Source: Simmondsia chinensis
Lineage: Eukaryota > Streptophyta > Magnoliopsida > Caryophyllales > Simmondsiaceae
Direction: 5' to 3'
NCBI GenBank assembly: GCA_018398585.1
Contig: JAGTTD010000024.1
Coordinates: 9,948,071-10,012,070, forward strand
DNA: 64,000 nucleotides
Shown here: positions 21,499-33,002 of the stretch, in pieces
Layout of the letters: each line of letters begins with the position of its first letter
Numbering within the stretch: position 1 is the first letter of the stretch
The notes under the pieces: generated by a model
Told to the model about the DNA's origin: nothing
Database searches by the model: none
What the model saw: the letters and a program-made list of their open reading frames with translations, nothing else
Made by a program: the position numbers and the translations under genes

Positions 21499-22447
21499 TT
21501 TCCAAAGCAACAACTACAAAATGAAAATGGATTTATTGCTGAGACAAGATATCTTCATCAAGCACTAACTCTATCTGCTTGTTGCTATCTTTTGTAGAGG
21601 AATAAGCAGTATGCCATGAAAGCTAAGGAAAAGGAAAGAAAGGGAGTAGCATAGAACCGTTTACTGATCAGTGGACATCACTTTTTTTCCTAAAAAGCGG
21701 GCTGCTAAATGAATGTTGACTTAATTTACTCACTCAATGAGAAATGCCACGCCAGGAATTCAATGAGATAAACTATAGGCATATCCTTAGCATGGATAAA
21801 AGTAGAACATGTTGTTGTATGTTGTATGTAGAGAAAGAAAGAGGGCCTAAGCTATTAGCTTGCAAATTTTTATGATATATACTTTTAGGAGAATCGACGA
21901 AGACCTCAATGGAACAATCAATACCGCTCTCTTTTCTCTCTCTCTCTTCCGCCTTTCTTGATTCATGAATTTCTATGGTGGCAAGCAATCGGAAAATTAA
22001 TGAATTTCTGTCTCAATTTCTGTTGCAGTTAATTTATACATTTTTAGTTACCAAACTAAAACTAAAAAAAAAAACAAGACTAAGAAGAGGAGATGACTAA
22101 ACCTAGCCCAAAAACCACAAAATCTCAAAAAACTGTAAATTAAGACAAAAGCGGGAAATCGAAACCCTAAGCTATGTTCTCTAGTATGGGAAAGTATAAA
22201 TTTTACCAATAATAAGAAAGAACAAGAGAGGAGAGAGAAAGAAGGCAAACCCTAAGTATAAATCGAAACTCTAACTGTGTCGACTGTCTCAGAGTGGGGC
22301 CGGTAGCAGCGCAGTGGTCGGCGAAGAAGCTGTTATGGGAGAAGCTGTCTTTAAGATTTATAATACTTTCAAACAGTCTAAACCTTGCATAATCGCTCAA
22401 CTCACGGCAACTAAACTACATTACGGAGGGAAAATGAAACACAAAAT
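21499..22447. other. Upstream flank of LRR fragment, 5'-UTR-like on minus strand
   Basis: No coding domain was recognised. The minus strand from about 22400 to 21900 has CT-rich stretches (CTTTCTCTCTCCTCTC, TTTTCTCTCTCTCTCTTCC) and an AGGGTTT motif, which is the look of a plant 5' UTR or proximal promoter. It may be the captured 5' end of the LRR gene, but no start codon joins it to the LRR exons. Confidence 0.35.
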
Positions 22448-22678
22448 TGATACGATCCTAAATTAGGTATTTAGGGTCTATAGTATTAAGGTATTTAGTA
22501 TTGTAGTAGTCTAATAGTAAGTTAGTGGGCCCCACCTAGAAGAGGGCTTCATTCTATAAATAGGGGCATTGTAATCCATATTCAATCAATCAAATGAAAT
22601 ATCATCTTATGTTTTTCCTTTATGTCTCTTTTAATGCTTTCCTTTAGTTTGTAGTATACTTTTATTTAGGTTCGCAAT
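22448..22678 (+). mobile_element. LTR of retroelement F (5' copy)
   Basis: It begins TGATACGATCC and contains TATAAATA at 22555-22562 followed by a CA-rich leader (ATTCAATCAATCAAATGAAA). It ends just before a perfect tRNA-iMet primer-binding site, a standard short plant LTR of about 230 bases. No 3' copy is present in the window, so the element is truncated. Confidence 0.7.
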
Positions 22679-22680
22679 AT

Positions 22681-22692
22681 TGGTATCAGAGC
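22681..22692 (+). promoter_or_regulatory. tRNA-iMet primer-binding site of retroelement F
   Basis: TGGTATCAGAGC, the exact plant consensus complementary to the initiator Met tRNA 3' end, lies two to three bases after the LTR. Confidence 0.85.
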
Positions 22693-23440
22693 TTGTCGGT
22701 TCTCGGACTGTGGGTACAATGTATACATGAAGCTGGACTCAAGCGGTCCCACCATGGAGCCACCAGGGAGGACCACCACGACAGGTGGTAGCCACCCTTT
22801 CTGCTACCAAACAGCCACCACCGCCACCACCACTTGACTACCACGCCCACCCCACACCACTTGGCTACCACCCTCACACCATCAACCTGATCCACCAACA
22901 CTCACCCCACCTCTACCCACCACCACTACCCACCTAACCTCTACCCACCAACCGACCACCAGTCCCACCACCTCTACCCACCCGACCTCTACTACCCACA
23001 ACCACCTACCACAGACCTCTACTACCCACAACCACCCACCACATTCACCACCAGCGACCTCACCCGCAGCCACTATTACCCACCTCTAACCTATCCCCAC
23101 CAAACACAAACCCACTCGATAGAAATCGATCCGGTAGCAGTTGCCGGGACTCAAAACACAATAGCAACAATCCTACAAAAACTCGATGACCTTCAAGATA
23201 GGTTGAAAAATCAGGAAAAATTACAATGCCAATAGTGGCGGTTTCCGGCCGGATTTCGCAGGAAACAGACGGTGTTTTTCCGGTAACACCGGAGCCACCA
23301 CCGGAGACACCCCCAACCACCCAGACCAAGAATACCCACCCACCCAAAGAAGAAGATGAAGGATAGAGGACAAAGATCGAAGACGTACCAGAATTGAGGG
23401 ACAAAGAGGAAAGGCCACGACCAAGAAGTGGAGCCGGGAG
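22693..23440 (+). pseudogene. Retroelement F leader and gag remnant
   Basis: A C/A-rich leader encodes Thr/Pro/His-rich low complexity. One frame then reads VAVAGTQNTIATILQKLDDL and QDRLKNQEKLQCQ to a stop at about 23233, a short coiled-coil helix typical of Gag N-termini in LTR elements. After a frame change, a Pro-rich segment (VTPEPPPETPPTTQTKN) follows. No capsid core, zinc knuckle or pol is present. The long minus-strand frames here are composition artefacts. Confidence 0.5.
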
Positions 23441-23699
23441 AATCAATGGAGAACCAGCCAAAGAGAGGGGTTATGAGCAACAGCGAGGCCGAACGAACGG
23501 GCGCCTTGATTTGACAAAGAGAGAGAGAGGAGAACGCAAGTAGTAGGTAGTTCGAAGAGGTATGGGAGAGGAACGAGAGGGGGGGGGGGGGTCCCGCTTG
23601 CTGCCGTGGCAAAGCGCTGCCTGACAGCCATCGGAAAGTGACGATGTGGGTGTGGAAGATGGGGAGATAGGGTCAGCGGCGCAGAGAGGGGGAACTATA
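23441..23699. other. Right end of insertion D, unassigned GC-rich segment
   Basis: Purine-rich sequence with a GAGAGAGAG run and 13 consecutive G (23579-23591). No terminal inverted repeat matching CACTATAAAAAAAG was found. Family A LTR sequence resumes at about 23700 (CCCCCAGGGCCAGCC against CCCCCACCGAGCCAGC at 9480). Confidence 0.5.
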
Positions 23700-24491
23700 T
23701 TGCCCCCAGGGCCAGCCAACACATTGCAATGTAGTCTGGTGTAGACTTTTCCTAACCCAGGCTTTTATTTTTATGGCTATTGTATTTATTTAAGTTGTCG
23801 TAAACGAACTCGTGGTGCGTTCTTGTCTCCAGTAGTGCTCGAGGCCTTTGGCTCGAGCTTGAGTTGTCCTTCTTAAGTTAACCTCGAGGTGGTGTTGTTT
23901 ACACCGATCTCGAGGCATGAGGCAACAAACTTGAGCTCAAGTACTTGTCCTTGACTGTGTCAACTCCTACATTTTCCATAACCGTTGCTACCACAATAAA
24001 AGCAGGATTTTTAGCACCCCATATCCGTTAGTTTCCTTAGTGAAGCCAGATTCTTAGGTCATAATCTTTTCCTTAATCTTTTCCTTAATGTGCAAGTACT
24101 CTAGCTATAAATACTGCACTTTGTATGTGCACTAAAATTTACAGAAACTCCTAGTCTCCTTCTTTCCCTTTACGTTCTCTAAAATATTCTCTCTCCTCCA
24201 TTGTTGAGCAAGTTGAGACGTGCTCTAGTCCATCTCCCTAGAATACATTGCTAAGGCGGGTGCCATGTCAACCCTAGAGGTTGGAGTACCATTGATCCCA
24301 TTGTACCTATGTGGGTGCATAAACAACTTAGGGCAGTGGAGTTCTCCATGGTGCGGCAATTCTTTGGTCTATTCTTTCCTTTATGTTTCATACCCTTGTC
24401 GTTTCTACTATTTGGTTTTACAATCCTCAGTATCACTTTTATTATATTAAGAGTTGTATTTTGATAACTCATTTACCCTATTTCCCTAACA
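23700..24491 (+). mobile_element. Copia A2 3' LTR, right part
   Basis: It continues the family A LTR, with matches to CTTTTATTTTTA-G, TTTAAGTTGTC, the TATA box (CTATAAATACTGC at about 24109) and the TTGTACCT-TGTGGG-GCATAAA block. It ends CCCTAACA. Together with 17759-17930 it sums to about 964 bases, close to the 1001-bp intact copy. This shows that the sequence between them is an insertion. Confidence 0.83.
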
Positions 24492-26106
24492 GATTCGACC
24501 CAACTAAAACTCATCCCAAATTAACTCGAAACATGAAATGACTCCAATATAAAATGATCCAATCCAACCAAACCTAAACCTACTTGACCCCAGAATGATC
24601 TAGCTCATTAACTCAGAATTTGAGATGATTAGTTATGGAATTATAACTCCAACATCTAATTATTTTGATTAGCTAAATAATGTAATTTCAATTTCATCTT
24701 AATTATACATCCATTAGTATTTTTCCATAGTTCAATTCCAATACTATGTGGCAAATAGAGCCTAATATTATATTATAATATTGCAATTTGTTCTATGATT
24801 GAGTGAATTATGAATTTTAGTCCATTTCACGCAGTGGATGGACATTTAAGTCAAATTTTCAAAAAGCAAATGGTTCTTTTATGAATCTGAGTTGCACTAA
24901 TGAGTTGAATACCACTAGAGCTAACTTTATCCAAGCCCAACTGATTGCTATCTTTTGAGGATCTACTACTATTGGGAAGTGAGGTTCTTGGATGCGATGA
25001 GGGTGTGTGCTGCTATGATGATAAAGACCTCGGGCTTTTCTACAGTTTATCCACTTAAGTTTGTTGCACAGGTTGTGCCTAATGAAAGCCCCTCAAAACC
25101 TAGAAGAATATTGTATACAAATCTCTTAGGCTTACCTCAGTATGTTGAGGCAGGTCACCTTAGTTCCTTTGTGCCACACAAACGTCCTAAAATTTGTCCT
25201 CCCATACCTCTATAGAACTAGAAAGGGTCCTTAAATTTCTTAATGGAAACGGGAAGCCAATATACTCAACTTGCAAAATGAACACTTCTTCTATTAATTT
25301 CAAGCACAGCGTCCATGATAATTCGTAAAATGGCAAATGAGTTAGCTAGTTCAGTCGTATGATCAAATAACTAGGTTACCTTTGCACTAAGCATGGGAAG
25401 GGGAAGCCAACAAATTTCAATTCATGCTTGTCTAAGCAAATTCACAATAATCACATTCAGACCATTGCTTCACGTTATCGAAGTGCAAAGCCAACATTTC
25501 CGTCTTCAAGCCCTTATTGTAACTCCTCCACATGTACACTTAAATGTTCATTTCAAATTAAACTTGCACAAATCTCTTACTTTGATCTTTAGAGTTCAAT
25601 TAATTCGCATGGCCACATTCCATCCATTTGGGTGTCTGTGGAATTTCGCTGGAAAAATAAATGCTATTATTGAAGACTGCCTTTTTTTTTTTTTTTCCAA
25701 ACCAAGCTCTCTTTACATCAACAAACCAAAGGAATGAGTTGCCTCCAACTTCTCTTTCTATAAAACGAGCATCCCTAACTAGGCCAATCCCTAATCCTTG
25801 TCCTCAGCAACTTATTCATTGAAAGAGTGAAAAACATGTTTCTTCTGCTATCCTCAAATTCAGTTTGACACACATGTCATAGTTTTGTTGTACCCTCTAG
25901 TTTGCTATACCTTTTTATCTTCCTCCTAGTTTTGTGCTATAGTATGTCTGCTCAATATTGTTGCAGAGATTGATAATTCCTTCCTTCTTTTAACAATTTT
26001 ATCTTATTCGCTATAATAATATTATTTTTAAATTATCCAAAAAATCCTCTTATCACATGAGTAGACCTCTAAACTTGATTTGGTTAGAATAAGTATTAAC
26101 ACCATA
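24492..26106. other. Spacer without recognisable gene
   Basis: AT-rich DNA between the A2 LTR and the RTE LINE. Frames 24955-25215 and 25393-25737 are open but match no family I recognise and lack domain motifs or codon structure that would make them convincing. A T15 run lies at 25683-25697. Confidence 0.5.
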
Positions 26107-26124
26107 TGATCCTGATTACACCTC
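26107..26124 (+). repeat. Target-site duplication, left (RTE LINE)
   Basis: TGATCCTGATTACACCTC, repeated exactly at 27166-27183 and flanking the LINE fragment. The first T may be part of the 3' tail rather than the duplication. Confidence 0.9.
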
Positions 26125-27165
26125 AGCATAATGGAGAGGTGGACGATGATGTCAGCAACCGGATTAAAGCGGGATGGCATAAGTGGAGGATGGCCTCCGC
26201 GGTACTTTGTGATAGAAAGTTCCCCCTTGAAGTTAAAAGGAAGATACTATAAGACGGTTGTGAGGCCAGCCATGACGTATGGGGCAGAGTGCAAGGCAAT
26301 GAAACAACAGCACACACAGAAGATGAAGGTGGCAGAGATGCGAATGCTGAGGTGGATGTGAGGACACACAAGGAAGGATAGGATCAGAAACGACATCGTA
26401 AGAGGCAAATTGGGCGTAGCCTCCATTGAAGATAAATTGAGGGAGCAACAGTTGAGGTGGTTCGGACATGTCAGAAGGAGACCGGACAACGCTTCGGTCA
26501 GGAGATGTGAACAACTAATTACTACACTAGACAGAAGAGGCAGAGGCAGGCCAAAGAAGAGATGGCTTGAGACGATCCGGCTACAGCTCACCCATCTAAA
26601 CCTTTGGGAGGAGATAGCCTTAGATAGGGCCCAATGGAGGGCCAGCATAGGGATATTAGATGTTCCGATTGGAGTAGGCTAGTCCAGCTTTCTAGTGCTA
26701 GGTCCTCTTGGCGCACGTAGGCTATTTCTGGATTTCACGAGGATGCACGCTGCTATTTGTCTACTTATCTTTATCTTCCTCTCTATCTATCCCTACCCCT
26801 ATCCCTATTTCCTTCCCTTTCTCTTCCCTTCTATCTCTATCTCTATCTCTAGCCTCCTTTCGTATCATATATTTATCTTCATCTTATATGTTGATCTGCG
26901 CTTGATGTGGCATGCTTTGAGCCTGTTGCTTTGCTTGCAGTGTGCCTGCCGTGAGTTTGCTATACTCATGCACTTGATGCTTCTTTTGTTTTTGCCAGGT
27001 TTTTGGCTCTTTGCAACGGACCAGTTTCTCAGGCTGGGGCTCCTCGGAAACAGCCTCTCTTCAGGATAGCCCCCTGGAGGGGGAAGGCTACGTACATATA
27101 TCCCTCTCAGACCCTGCTTTTGCGGGAGCCCTTGGAGGCACTGGGTTTATTGTTGTTGTTGTTGT
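26125..27165 (+). mobile_element. 5'-truncated RTE-clade LINE
   Basis: The body contains only the C-terminal end of ORF2, a 3' UTR and a (TTG)n tail (27151-27166). The exact 18-bp flanking duplication shows insertion by target-primed reverse transcription with the usual 5' truncation. The 3' UTR has a CT-rich tract (26770-26860) and the GGAAACAGCCTCTCTTC block common at plant RTE 3' ends. Confidence 0.9.
26130..26680 (+). pseudogene. RTE LINE reverse transcriptase, C-terminal segment
   Basis: Across two frames the sequence reads VVRPAMTYGAECKAMKQQHT, MKVAEMRMLRWM, then GHTRKDRIRNDIV, then (26410-26682) LREQQLRWFGHVRRRPDNAS and RGRGRPKKRWLETI. This is the conserved tail that follows the RT domain in RTE-type LINE ORF2. 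A TGA stop (26359-26361) replaces a codon after MLRWM. The fingers and palm with the FADD motif and the endonuclease are absent. Confidence 0.9.
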
Positions 27166-27183
27166 TGATCCTGATTACACCTC
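27166..27183 (+). repeat. Target-site duplication, right (RTE LINE)
   Basis: Exact copy of 26107-26124, immediately after the (TTG)n tail. Confidence 0.9.
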
Positions 27184-27435
27184 TAAATCTCATGACCAGG
27201 ATCACAAGAAATAAGATTGAACAAAACAACTTAAAATATACGTCCATGCCCACTTACTAAAAAAAGGGAAGAAAAAGAGAGTTGCATATCTGAAATTCGT
27301 GTGTTTGTGTATATATAGGTAAGAGATGAGAGAGTGAATTCTGAGTCACATATTTGGTTGAACAGGGGAAGAAGCGTGATGCCAGGTGGAAGGAAAATGA
27401 TGCAAGCAATCGAATGAGTAGTCCATAATCCACCC
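27184..27435. other. Spacer before CACTA element
   Basis: About 250 bases of unassigned sequence. No motif or gene was seen. Confidence 0.5.
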
Positions 27436-27438
27436 TCT

Positions 27439-27451
27439 CACTACAAGAAAA
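27439..27451 (+). repeat. CACTA left terminal inverted repeat
   Basis: CACTACAAGAAAA, matched by its complement at 33003-33015; TCT duplication immediately outside. Confidence 0.95.
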
Positions 27452-28261
27452 CGACTTTAATGCGGCAGAATTAATAAGGCAAAAACTCAAGTGCCGTATT
27501 AATTAGATACCAAGGGTATCTACTAAGGCATAAAATCTAATGCCATATTAGGTTATCGGGAGGACCTAATATGGCATATCGTAATGCCGTATTAGGTTAT
27601 CGGGAGCACCTTATTTGATCTTATTAAAATTTAATTAATAAGGCAAAAATATGCTCCTTATTAAGCATTCATAATTTTAAGTCTACAAAGACACTTTATT
27701 TGCCTTATTCTATATAGGTTTTACAAGCTTAATTACATCTATATTTAAAAAGCTTAATACAACATTATTTTTTGCCTTAATAGACCTTGCTAAAATTTTA
27801 TGGAATAAGGCTTAGGGTATCTACTACGGCGTAAAACCTAATGCTATATTAGGTTATCTAGGGAGTACTTAATACGGCATAGTTTAATGCCTCATTAGAT
27901 GTTAGTAAAATTCAATTATTAGGGCAAACTAATATGCCACAATAAGGTTTCATGTTAGTTACCACTATAAACCTAATTAGGCACCAAAATTTGCCGCATT
28001 AAAGCAGAAATCATAGGCTTAATACGGCATAATTTAATGTCTTATTATATCTTACTAGAATTTAAGTAATAAGGCAAAAGTGTGCACCTCATAAGCCTTC
28101 ATAATTTTAAGTCTGATAAGGAGCTCTATTTTGCCATATTATAAATAGGTTTTACACATTTAATATGGCAATATTTAGTGCCTTAATAGATCTTTACTAG
28201 ATTTTAAGTAATGAGATAAAATATCTTGCCACATTAGATAATTCCTCACATCACCTATTAG

Positions 28262-28400
28262 AGTTTCTTTTAGACTTCTCGCTCATTTCTCTGGCTTCCC
28301 TCCACTTCACTTCGCTCATCCCTCCACTTCTCGCTTCCCGCTCGACTTCACTTCCCTCTCGTTTCGCTTCGATTCGCTCGCTCTGCTCATCATCTGCAAG
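28262..28400 (+). promoter_or_regulatory. CT-rich leader of CACTA ORF1 gene
   Basis: Pyrimidine-rich run (CTTCTCGCTCATTTCTCTGG, then repeated CTTCACTTC/CTCGCTTC words) between the left subterminal repeats and the tandem array. It resembles a plant 5' UTR and probably belongs to the ORF1 transcription unit. No TATA box was assigned. Confidence 0.35.
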
Positions 28401-28439
28401 TTTATTTTTTCGAGATTGCGATTTTCTATCATTTTAGCT

Positions 28440-29575
28440 TCATTTTTATCATTCTAGGTCAAAATCGGAGGTTTCACTTCAGCTTTGATGAGTTTTTGTG
28501 GTTTCCGGTGTTGATTGTGTAAATTTTTGTTCTAAATAGCAATTTCTCTTATTTTAGCTTAATCTAGGTCAAAATCGGAGGTTTCACTAAAGCTTTGGTG
28601 AGTTTTCGTGGTCTTCGGTGTTGATTGTGTAAGTTTTTGTTCTAAATAGCAATTTTCTCTTATTTTAGCTTAACCTAGGTCAAAATCAGAGGTTTCACTT
28701 CAGCTTTGTGAGTTTTCGCGGTCTCTGGTGTTAAATGGATAAGTTTTTGTTCTAAATTGCAATTTTCTCTTATTTTAGCTTAATATAGGTTAAAATCAGA
28801 GGTTTCACTTCAGCTTTGGTGAGTTTTCGTGGTCTCCGGTGTTAATTGTCTAAGTTTTTGTTCTAAATTACAATTTTCTCTTATTTTAGCTTAATATAGG
28901 TTAAAATCAGAGGTTTCACTTCAGCTTTGGTGAGTTTTCGTGGTCTCCGGTGTTAATTGTCTAAGTTTTTGTTCTAAATCGCAATTTTCTCTTATTTTAG
29001 CTTAATCTAGGTCAAAATCGGAGGTTTCACTAAAGCTTTGGTGAGTTTTCGTGGTCTTCGGTGTTGATTGTGTAAGTTCTTGTCCTAAATAGCAATTTTC
29101 TCTTATTTTAGCTTAACCTAGGTCAAAATTGGAGGTTTCACTTCAGCTTCGGTGAGTTTTCGTGGTCTCTTGTGTTAAATGGATAAGTTTTTGTTCTAAA
29201 TTGCAATTTTCTCTAATTTTAGCTTAATATTGGTCAAAATCGGAGGTTTCACTTCAGCTTTGGTGAGTTTTCGTGGTCTCCGGTGTTAATTGTCTAAGTT
29301 TTTGTTCTAAATCGCAATTTTCTCTTATTTTAGCTTAATCTAGGTCAAAATTAGAGGTTTCACTTTAGTTTTATGTCAGTTTTCGTCGTCTCCGGTGTTG
29401 ATTTGTAAGTTTTTGTTCTAAATTGCAATTTTCTCTTATTTTAGCTTAGGTTCTACTTTAGTTTTTGTGGTTTTGGGCGTTGATTGTGTAAGTTTTTGTT
29501 CTAAATTGTAGTTTTCTCTCATTATAGCTTAATCTAGGTCAAGTTCAGAGGTTCCACTTCAGTTTTTCATTGTCT
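28440..29575 (+). repeat. Tandem array of ~113-bp units inside CACTA element
   Basis: About ten head-to-tail units, each with AAGTTTTTGTTCTAAAT, then GCAATTTTCTCTTATTTTAG, CTTAATCTAGGTCAAAAT, GGAGGTTTCACTTCAGCTTT and GTGAGTTTTCGTGG(T)CTCCGG. AAGTTTTTGTTCTAAAT recurs near 28520, 28632, 28743, 28853, 28965, 29077, 29187, 29298, 29409 and 29490. Spacing is 110-114 until the last, shortened units. Each unit includes a TTTTAG/GTGAGTTTT pair resembling splice signals, which suggests an amplified intron or leader segment. Confidence 0.9.
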
Positions 29576-29596
29576 CCGGTGAGTGATATTACATGA

Positions 29597-29695
29597 TATG
29601 GCAAGTCTCAGCACTTTTGACCACAATTATGAGGTTGGCCCATTGCAGTCTAGTGTGTTTACTACAACTGTTTCTTTTAATTATGTAGTGAATTG
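29597..29695 (+). pseudogene. Possible ORF1 first coding exon in CACTA element
   Basis: ATG at 29597 opens MASLSTFDHNYEVGPLQSSV and runs about 33 codons to a stop, just downstream of the tandem array. A similar segment (29750-29805, EARLTTPMRLAHHNLV) follows. I cannot match these to a family. They sit where the N-terminal exon of the ORF1 gene would be expected. Confidence 0.3.
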
Positions 29696-30339
29696 CTCAT
29701 GGTAATGTGTGATTTTAAGCATTACATTATTCAAGGTGTGACGATAGTGAAAGCCGAGGCCCGTCTGACCACACCAATGAGGCTAGCCCATCACAACCTA
29801 GTATGTTTCTCTATTACCTTATTCTTAAGGTATGTCATAAGTATGTAGCCATTCATTTACTTTCTTCGTTTTGAATCTTTCTGCAATGTTCTCCAATGTC
29901 AGATGCTAAAGTTCACCACGCATTCTTTCATTGAGTTGCCATGTTGTTATTGCTTATATTGCTCCACATGACTATTGGTAAAAAGGTGCAAATAGATTAG
30001 GACCATCCATTGATTCAAAATGCAATTATTATTAGGAGTGTATGCTATGAAAGTAAGAAGGGTGTGGAGCAGCAATTAATCGAGTTAAATAAGATTGATG
30101 AAGTTGTTAATATGGTGTATTAGTGTTTAGCCACTTTTAACCACAATGTAATATGTGAGCCTCTTTCTCATGCTGAATGATCCCAACATATGTAATTCTC
30201 TTAGCACATATTTGTTCGATGTTTTAATTCATTTGCACTCGCCTTAGTTTTCCTCAAGTATATTGTCTTTCATGCTTTGAAATTCATTATTTCCATCTTC
30301 GTTTATGTTCTGATTTAATGTGTTATTGTTCATTTGGCC

Positions 30340-32060
30340 AAGCGTCGACGTGGTGAGACAAGGTGTTTAAAATATAAGAAAAAGAGAGCAAAACGACCAG
30401 GGCGTGTTCCCGTGCAACTCCCCCCTTGTTTAAGAAGAATCGTTGGGGAAAACTCAAAGCAGTTCATGGCAGAAATGTCATTTCTAGTTAAGTAATATTT
30501 GCCGCTTAATGTCAAGACTTTTGGAGATATTGACACTGACATTATTTTCAAAGTAATTTCTAAAGCGAAGGTAATTTTTCAAAGTAAATTTGCTTTTCGA
30601 AATACATCTTGTTTAATGAAAGATTTGATTCATGTATTTTAATTTGTTTCATGGTGTTAGAGTATGTTTGAGTTCCCCGATGTCTCCTATGTCAATGAAG
30701 CCTTGAGGAAGCAAATATCAAGGACTTATCAAAATTGGAGATATCGACTCAAAAGGAAATACTTCTATGGGAATAGCACGGATGCAGCTCGCCTTGAAAG
30801 TTGCACCTCTGGCATTGATCCCGAGGCCTGGAGGTGGCTTGTTATCATATATTGGGGTTCTAGGGTAATTCATTCTACCATTGTCATTTTAAGATTTTAC
30901 TTGAGCAATTCAATTATTATACTTATTGGGATTTTATTGTTCTTTTGCATTTCAGCGAAGAAGTGAACAAAATCGCGAAGCTCAATTGGAACAAACGATG
31001 GTGCATCGTGTTCGTGCGAAATCGATTGTGCGGATTGTTCACGTGATGGTAATGTATATAATATATATATTACACAGTTGATATAAAAAATGCGTATTTA
31101 CTATAATACTGACAATGATGCATAAAAGCGCTTTTTCAACGGAAGAATATGTATACATGTTTAATACAATAATTATATATGTATTTTATACCTCTAACTT
31201 ACCTGTTGAGTAGTATTCTTAATTAGCGCCGGACATAACCCCAAGCGACCAAGCAACCGCTTGGTGCTCCCAAATTTTAGGGCCCTCTCCAAAACATTAT
31301 TAAATGGTATTTACTTTTGGTTGTACTAGCAATTGTTGCTGTAATTGCAACCTTTTCTGCATAAGAGCACTCCTTTTTATAGTGAATATCTTTATTTTTA
31401 CACTCTTATGGTTCTTGGAATTATTGGTCTTTTCTTTGCTGTCTTTATGATTTATGGAGATTTGAAGGTCTTTGGGATTAACACATGTTGATATGTTTTA
31501 TAGATAAAAGAAGAAATGTATAAGTGTAGCTAAGTACAAAGGAAAAGAGGAAAATCTTATCACCTTAAGACTGACAATATCTTCTTACGGAACCCCTTTC
31601 TCTTCACCTACAAATGTATAGAGTAATAAGGAGGATCAAGGAGTTGAGTTTCTCAATTTGATTAGCAACAAGCGATTTATATTATATGTTTTTGATTGGG
31701 TTTAGGTGGGCGTGCTGACATAATAAAATGCTGGAACACTGTAAATATATCCGAGCTTGCTTGATATTTGATGTGAGGGGACTATAGGCCTTCTTTAGAA
31801 ATGGAGCAACGCGTGGCTGGATAAGTTGCAGAGCAAGTAGCTCAACAAGTTGCTCAACGAGAAGCCGCTCTTATTACCCAGATCAGAGCCGAAGCTACAA
31901 AAAAAGAAGCCCAACTGAGAGCCAAAGCTGCAGAAACGGAATCCCACCTGAGAGTCGAGGCTAACCAATTGAGAGCCGAGCACGCCCAGTTTAGAGCCGA
32001 GGCCGCGGAGAGGGAGGCTAGTTTCAAGGAGGAGATGATGTCCATGATGCGATCTATGGT
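30340..32060 (+). pseudogene. Ptta/En-Spm ORF1-like gene of CACTA element
   Basis: Plus-strand exon pieces in order. 30342-30570: RRGETRCLKYKKKRAKRPGR, LPPCLRRIVGENSKQFMAEM, ending AAG|GTAATT. 30664-30873: MFEFPDVSYVNEALRKQISR, WRYRLKRKYFY, DPEAWRWLVIIYWGSR, ending at GTAATT. 30958-31050 follows TTTCAG: RRSEQNREAQLEQ. 31800-32060: a long coiled coil (REAALITQIRAEATKKEAQL). The W-x-x-L-V-x-x-W-x-S-R/E followed by NR is the Transposase_24 (Ptta/En_Spm) signature of an accessory DNA-binding protein. Stops at about 30502 and 31821 break it. Confidence 0.8.
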
Positions 32061-32429
32061 AAATTTATTTGTATTGCTTTTTTATCAATACTAAATTGAA
32101 ATGATAAAATTTAACTGTGTTTAACAATAAATTTTCTACGCAGATTCAAAACCAAGGTGGTCGACAACAAACCTCGACTTCTCGAAAAGATCTTGTAGTA
32201 GGCTGCTATGTGTTTGATTTGACAAGATTGTGAAAATTTGTGATACATTTCTTTGAGTTTATTTGGTTGTAATGCATTTTGGTATTAGAGTTTGGTACTT
32301 TTTGATGATGTTATGAAAATTTCAGTACTAGTTGATTTGTATTTTATAGGTTTTAGTGGATTATGTTAGATTAAGATAGAAAAACGAAGCTTATGGGTGA
32401 AGCCGTTCTAGGCATGAGAGGTATAAATC

Positions 32430-33002
32430 ATATTACGGTGCCATAATGTATAGTATTAAGCCTTACATCTTTAGGTCTAATAGGGTACAAAATAGTGCCG
32501 TATTAAGCTGTATATGTTTAAGGACTAATACGGCACTTTATAGTGTTGTACTAAGCATTACTTCTTTGTGCCGTATTAAGCCATATATGTCTAGGGCCTA
32601 ATACGGCACATTATAATGTTGTTTAAGCTTTACAACTTTAGGTATAATACGGCACAAAATAGTGCCGTTTAAACTATATATGTCTAATACGGCACCTTTT
32701 AGTGCCGTATTAAGCCCTACGGCACAATATGGTGCCGTATTAAGTCGTATATGCTTAAGGCCTAATGTGGCACTTTATAATGCCTTATAAGTCATTTAGG
32801 CTTCAGAACTTGAATAATTTTTTGTGGCAAGATTTTTTGCTGTATTAGCTATCATCTAAGAGGGCAAAACTTTTTTTGCCTTAATAAGCTAATAAGTCAT
32901 ACTTTATAAAGCAAAGTTGCGGCAAAACTAATTTTTGCCCTATTAGGTAAGTAAGGCACTCTTTTGCTTTATTGAGGCAATTTTTTTGCCTTAATTGTCT
33001 AA
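32430..33002 (+). repeat. Right subterminal repeat array of CACTA element
   Basis: Dense copies of TAATACGGCAC, GTGCCGTATTAAG and shorter TTGCC variants in both orientations, mirroring the left side (27455-28250). Confidence 0.85.

Noticed and set aside
22686..23722. Several overlapping minus-strand frames of 60-133 codons
   Set aside because: They arise from C/A-rich leader and Pro-rich gag sequence of the plus-strand retroelement F; no domain recognised.
25393..25737. 114-codon plus-strand frame as a possible gene
   Set aside because: No domain, a Phe run from a T homopolymer, and no splice or promoter context.
31200..31760. Separate small insertion in the CACTA ORF1 intron (starting CGCCGGACATAACCCC)
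   Set aside because: The sequence looks foreign to its surroundings, but no terminal repeats or duplication could be found; left within the CACTA element.
31795..32045. Two minus-strand frames (Ser/Leu-rich) in the CACTA element
   Set aside because: They lie opposite the plus-strand coiled-coil exon of the ORF1 gene and mirror its codons.
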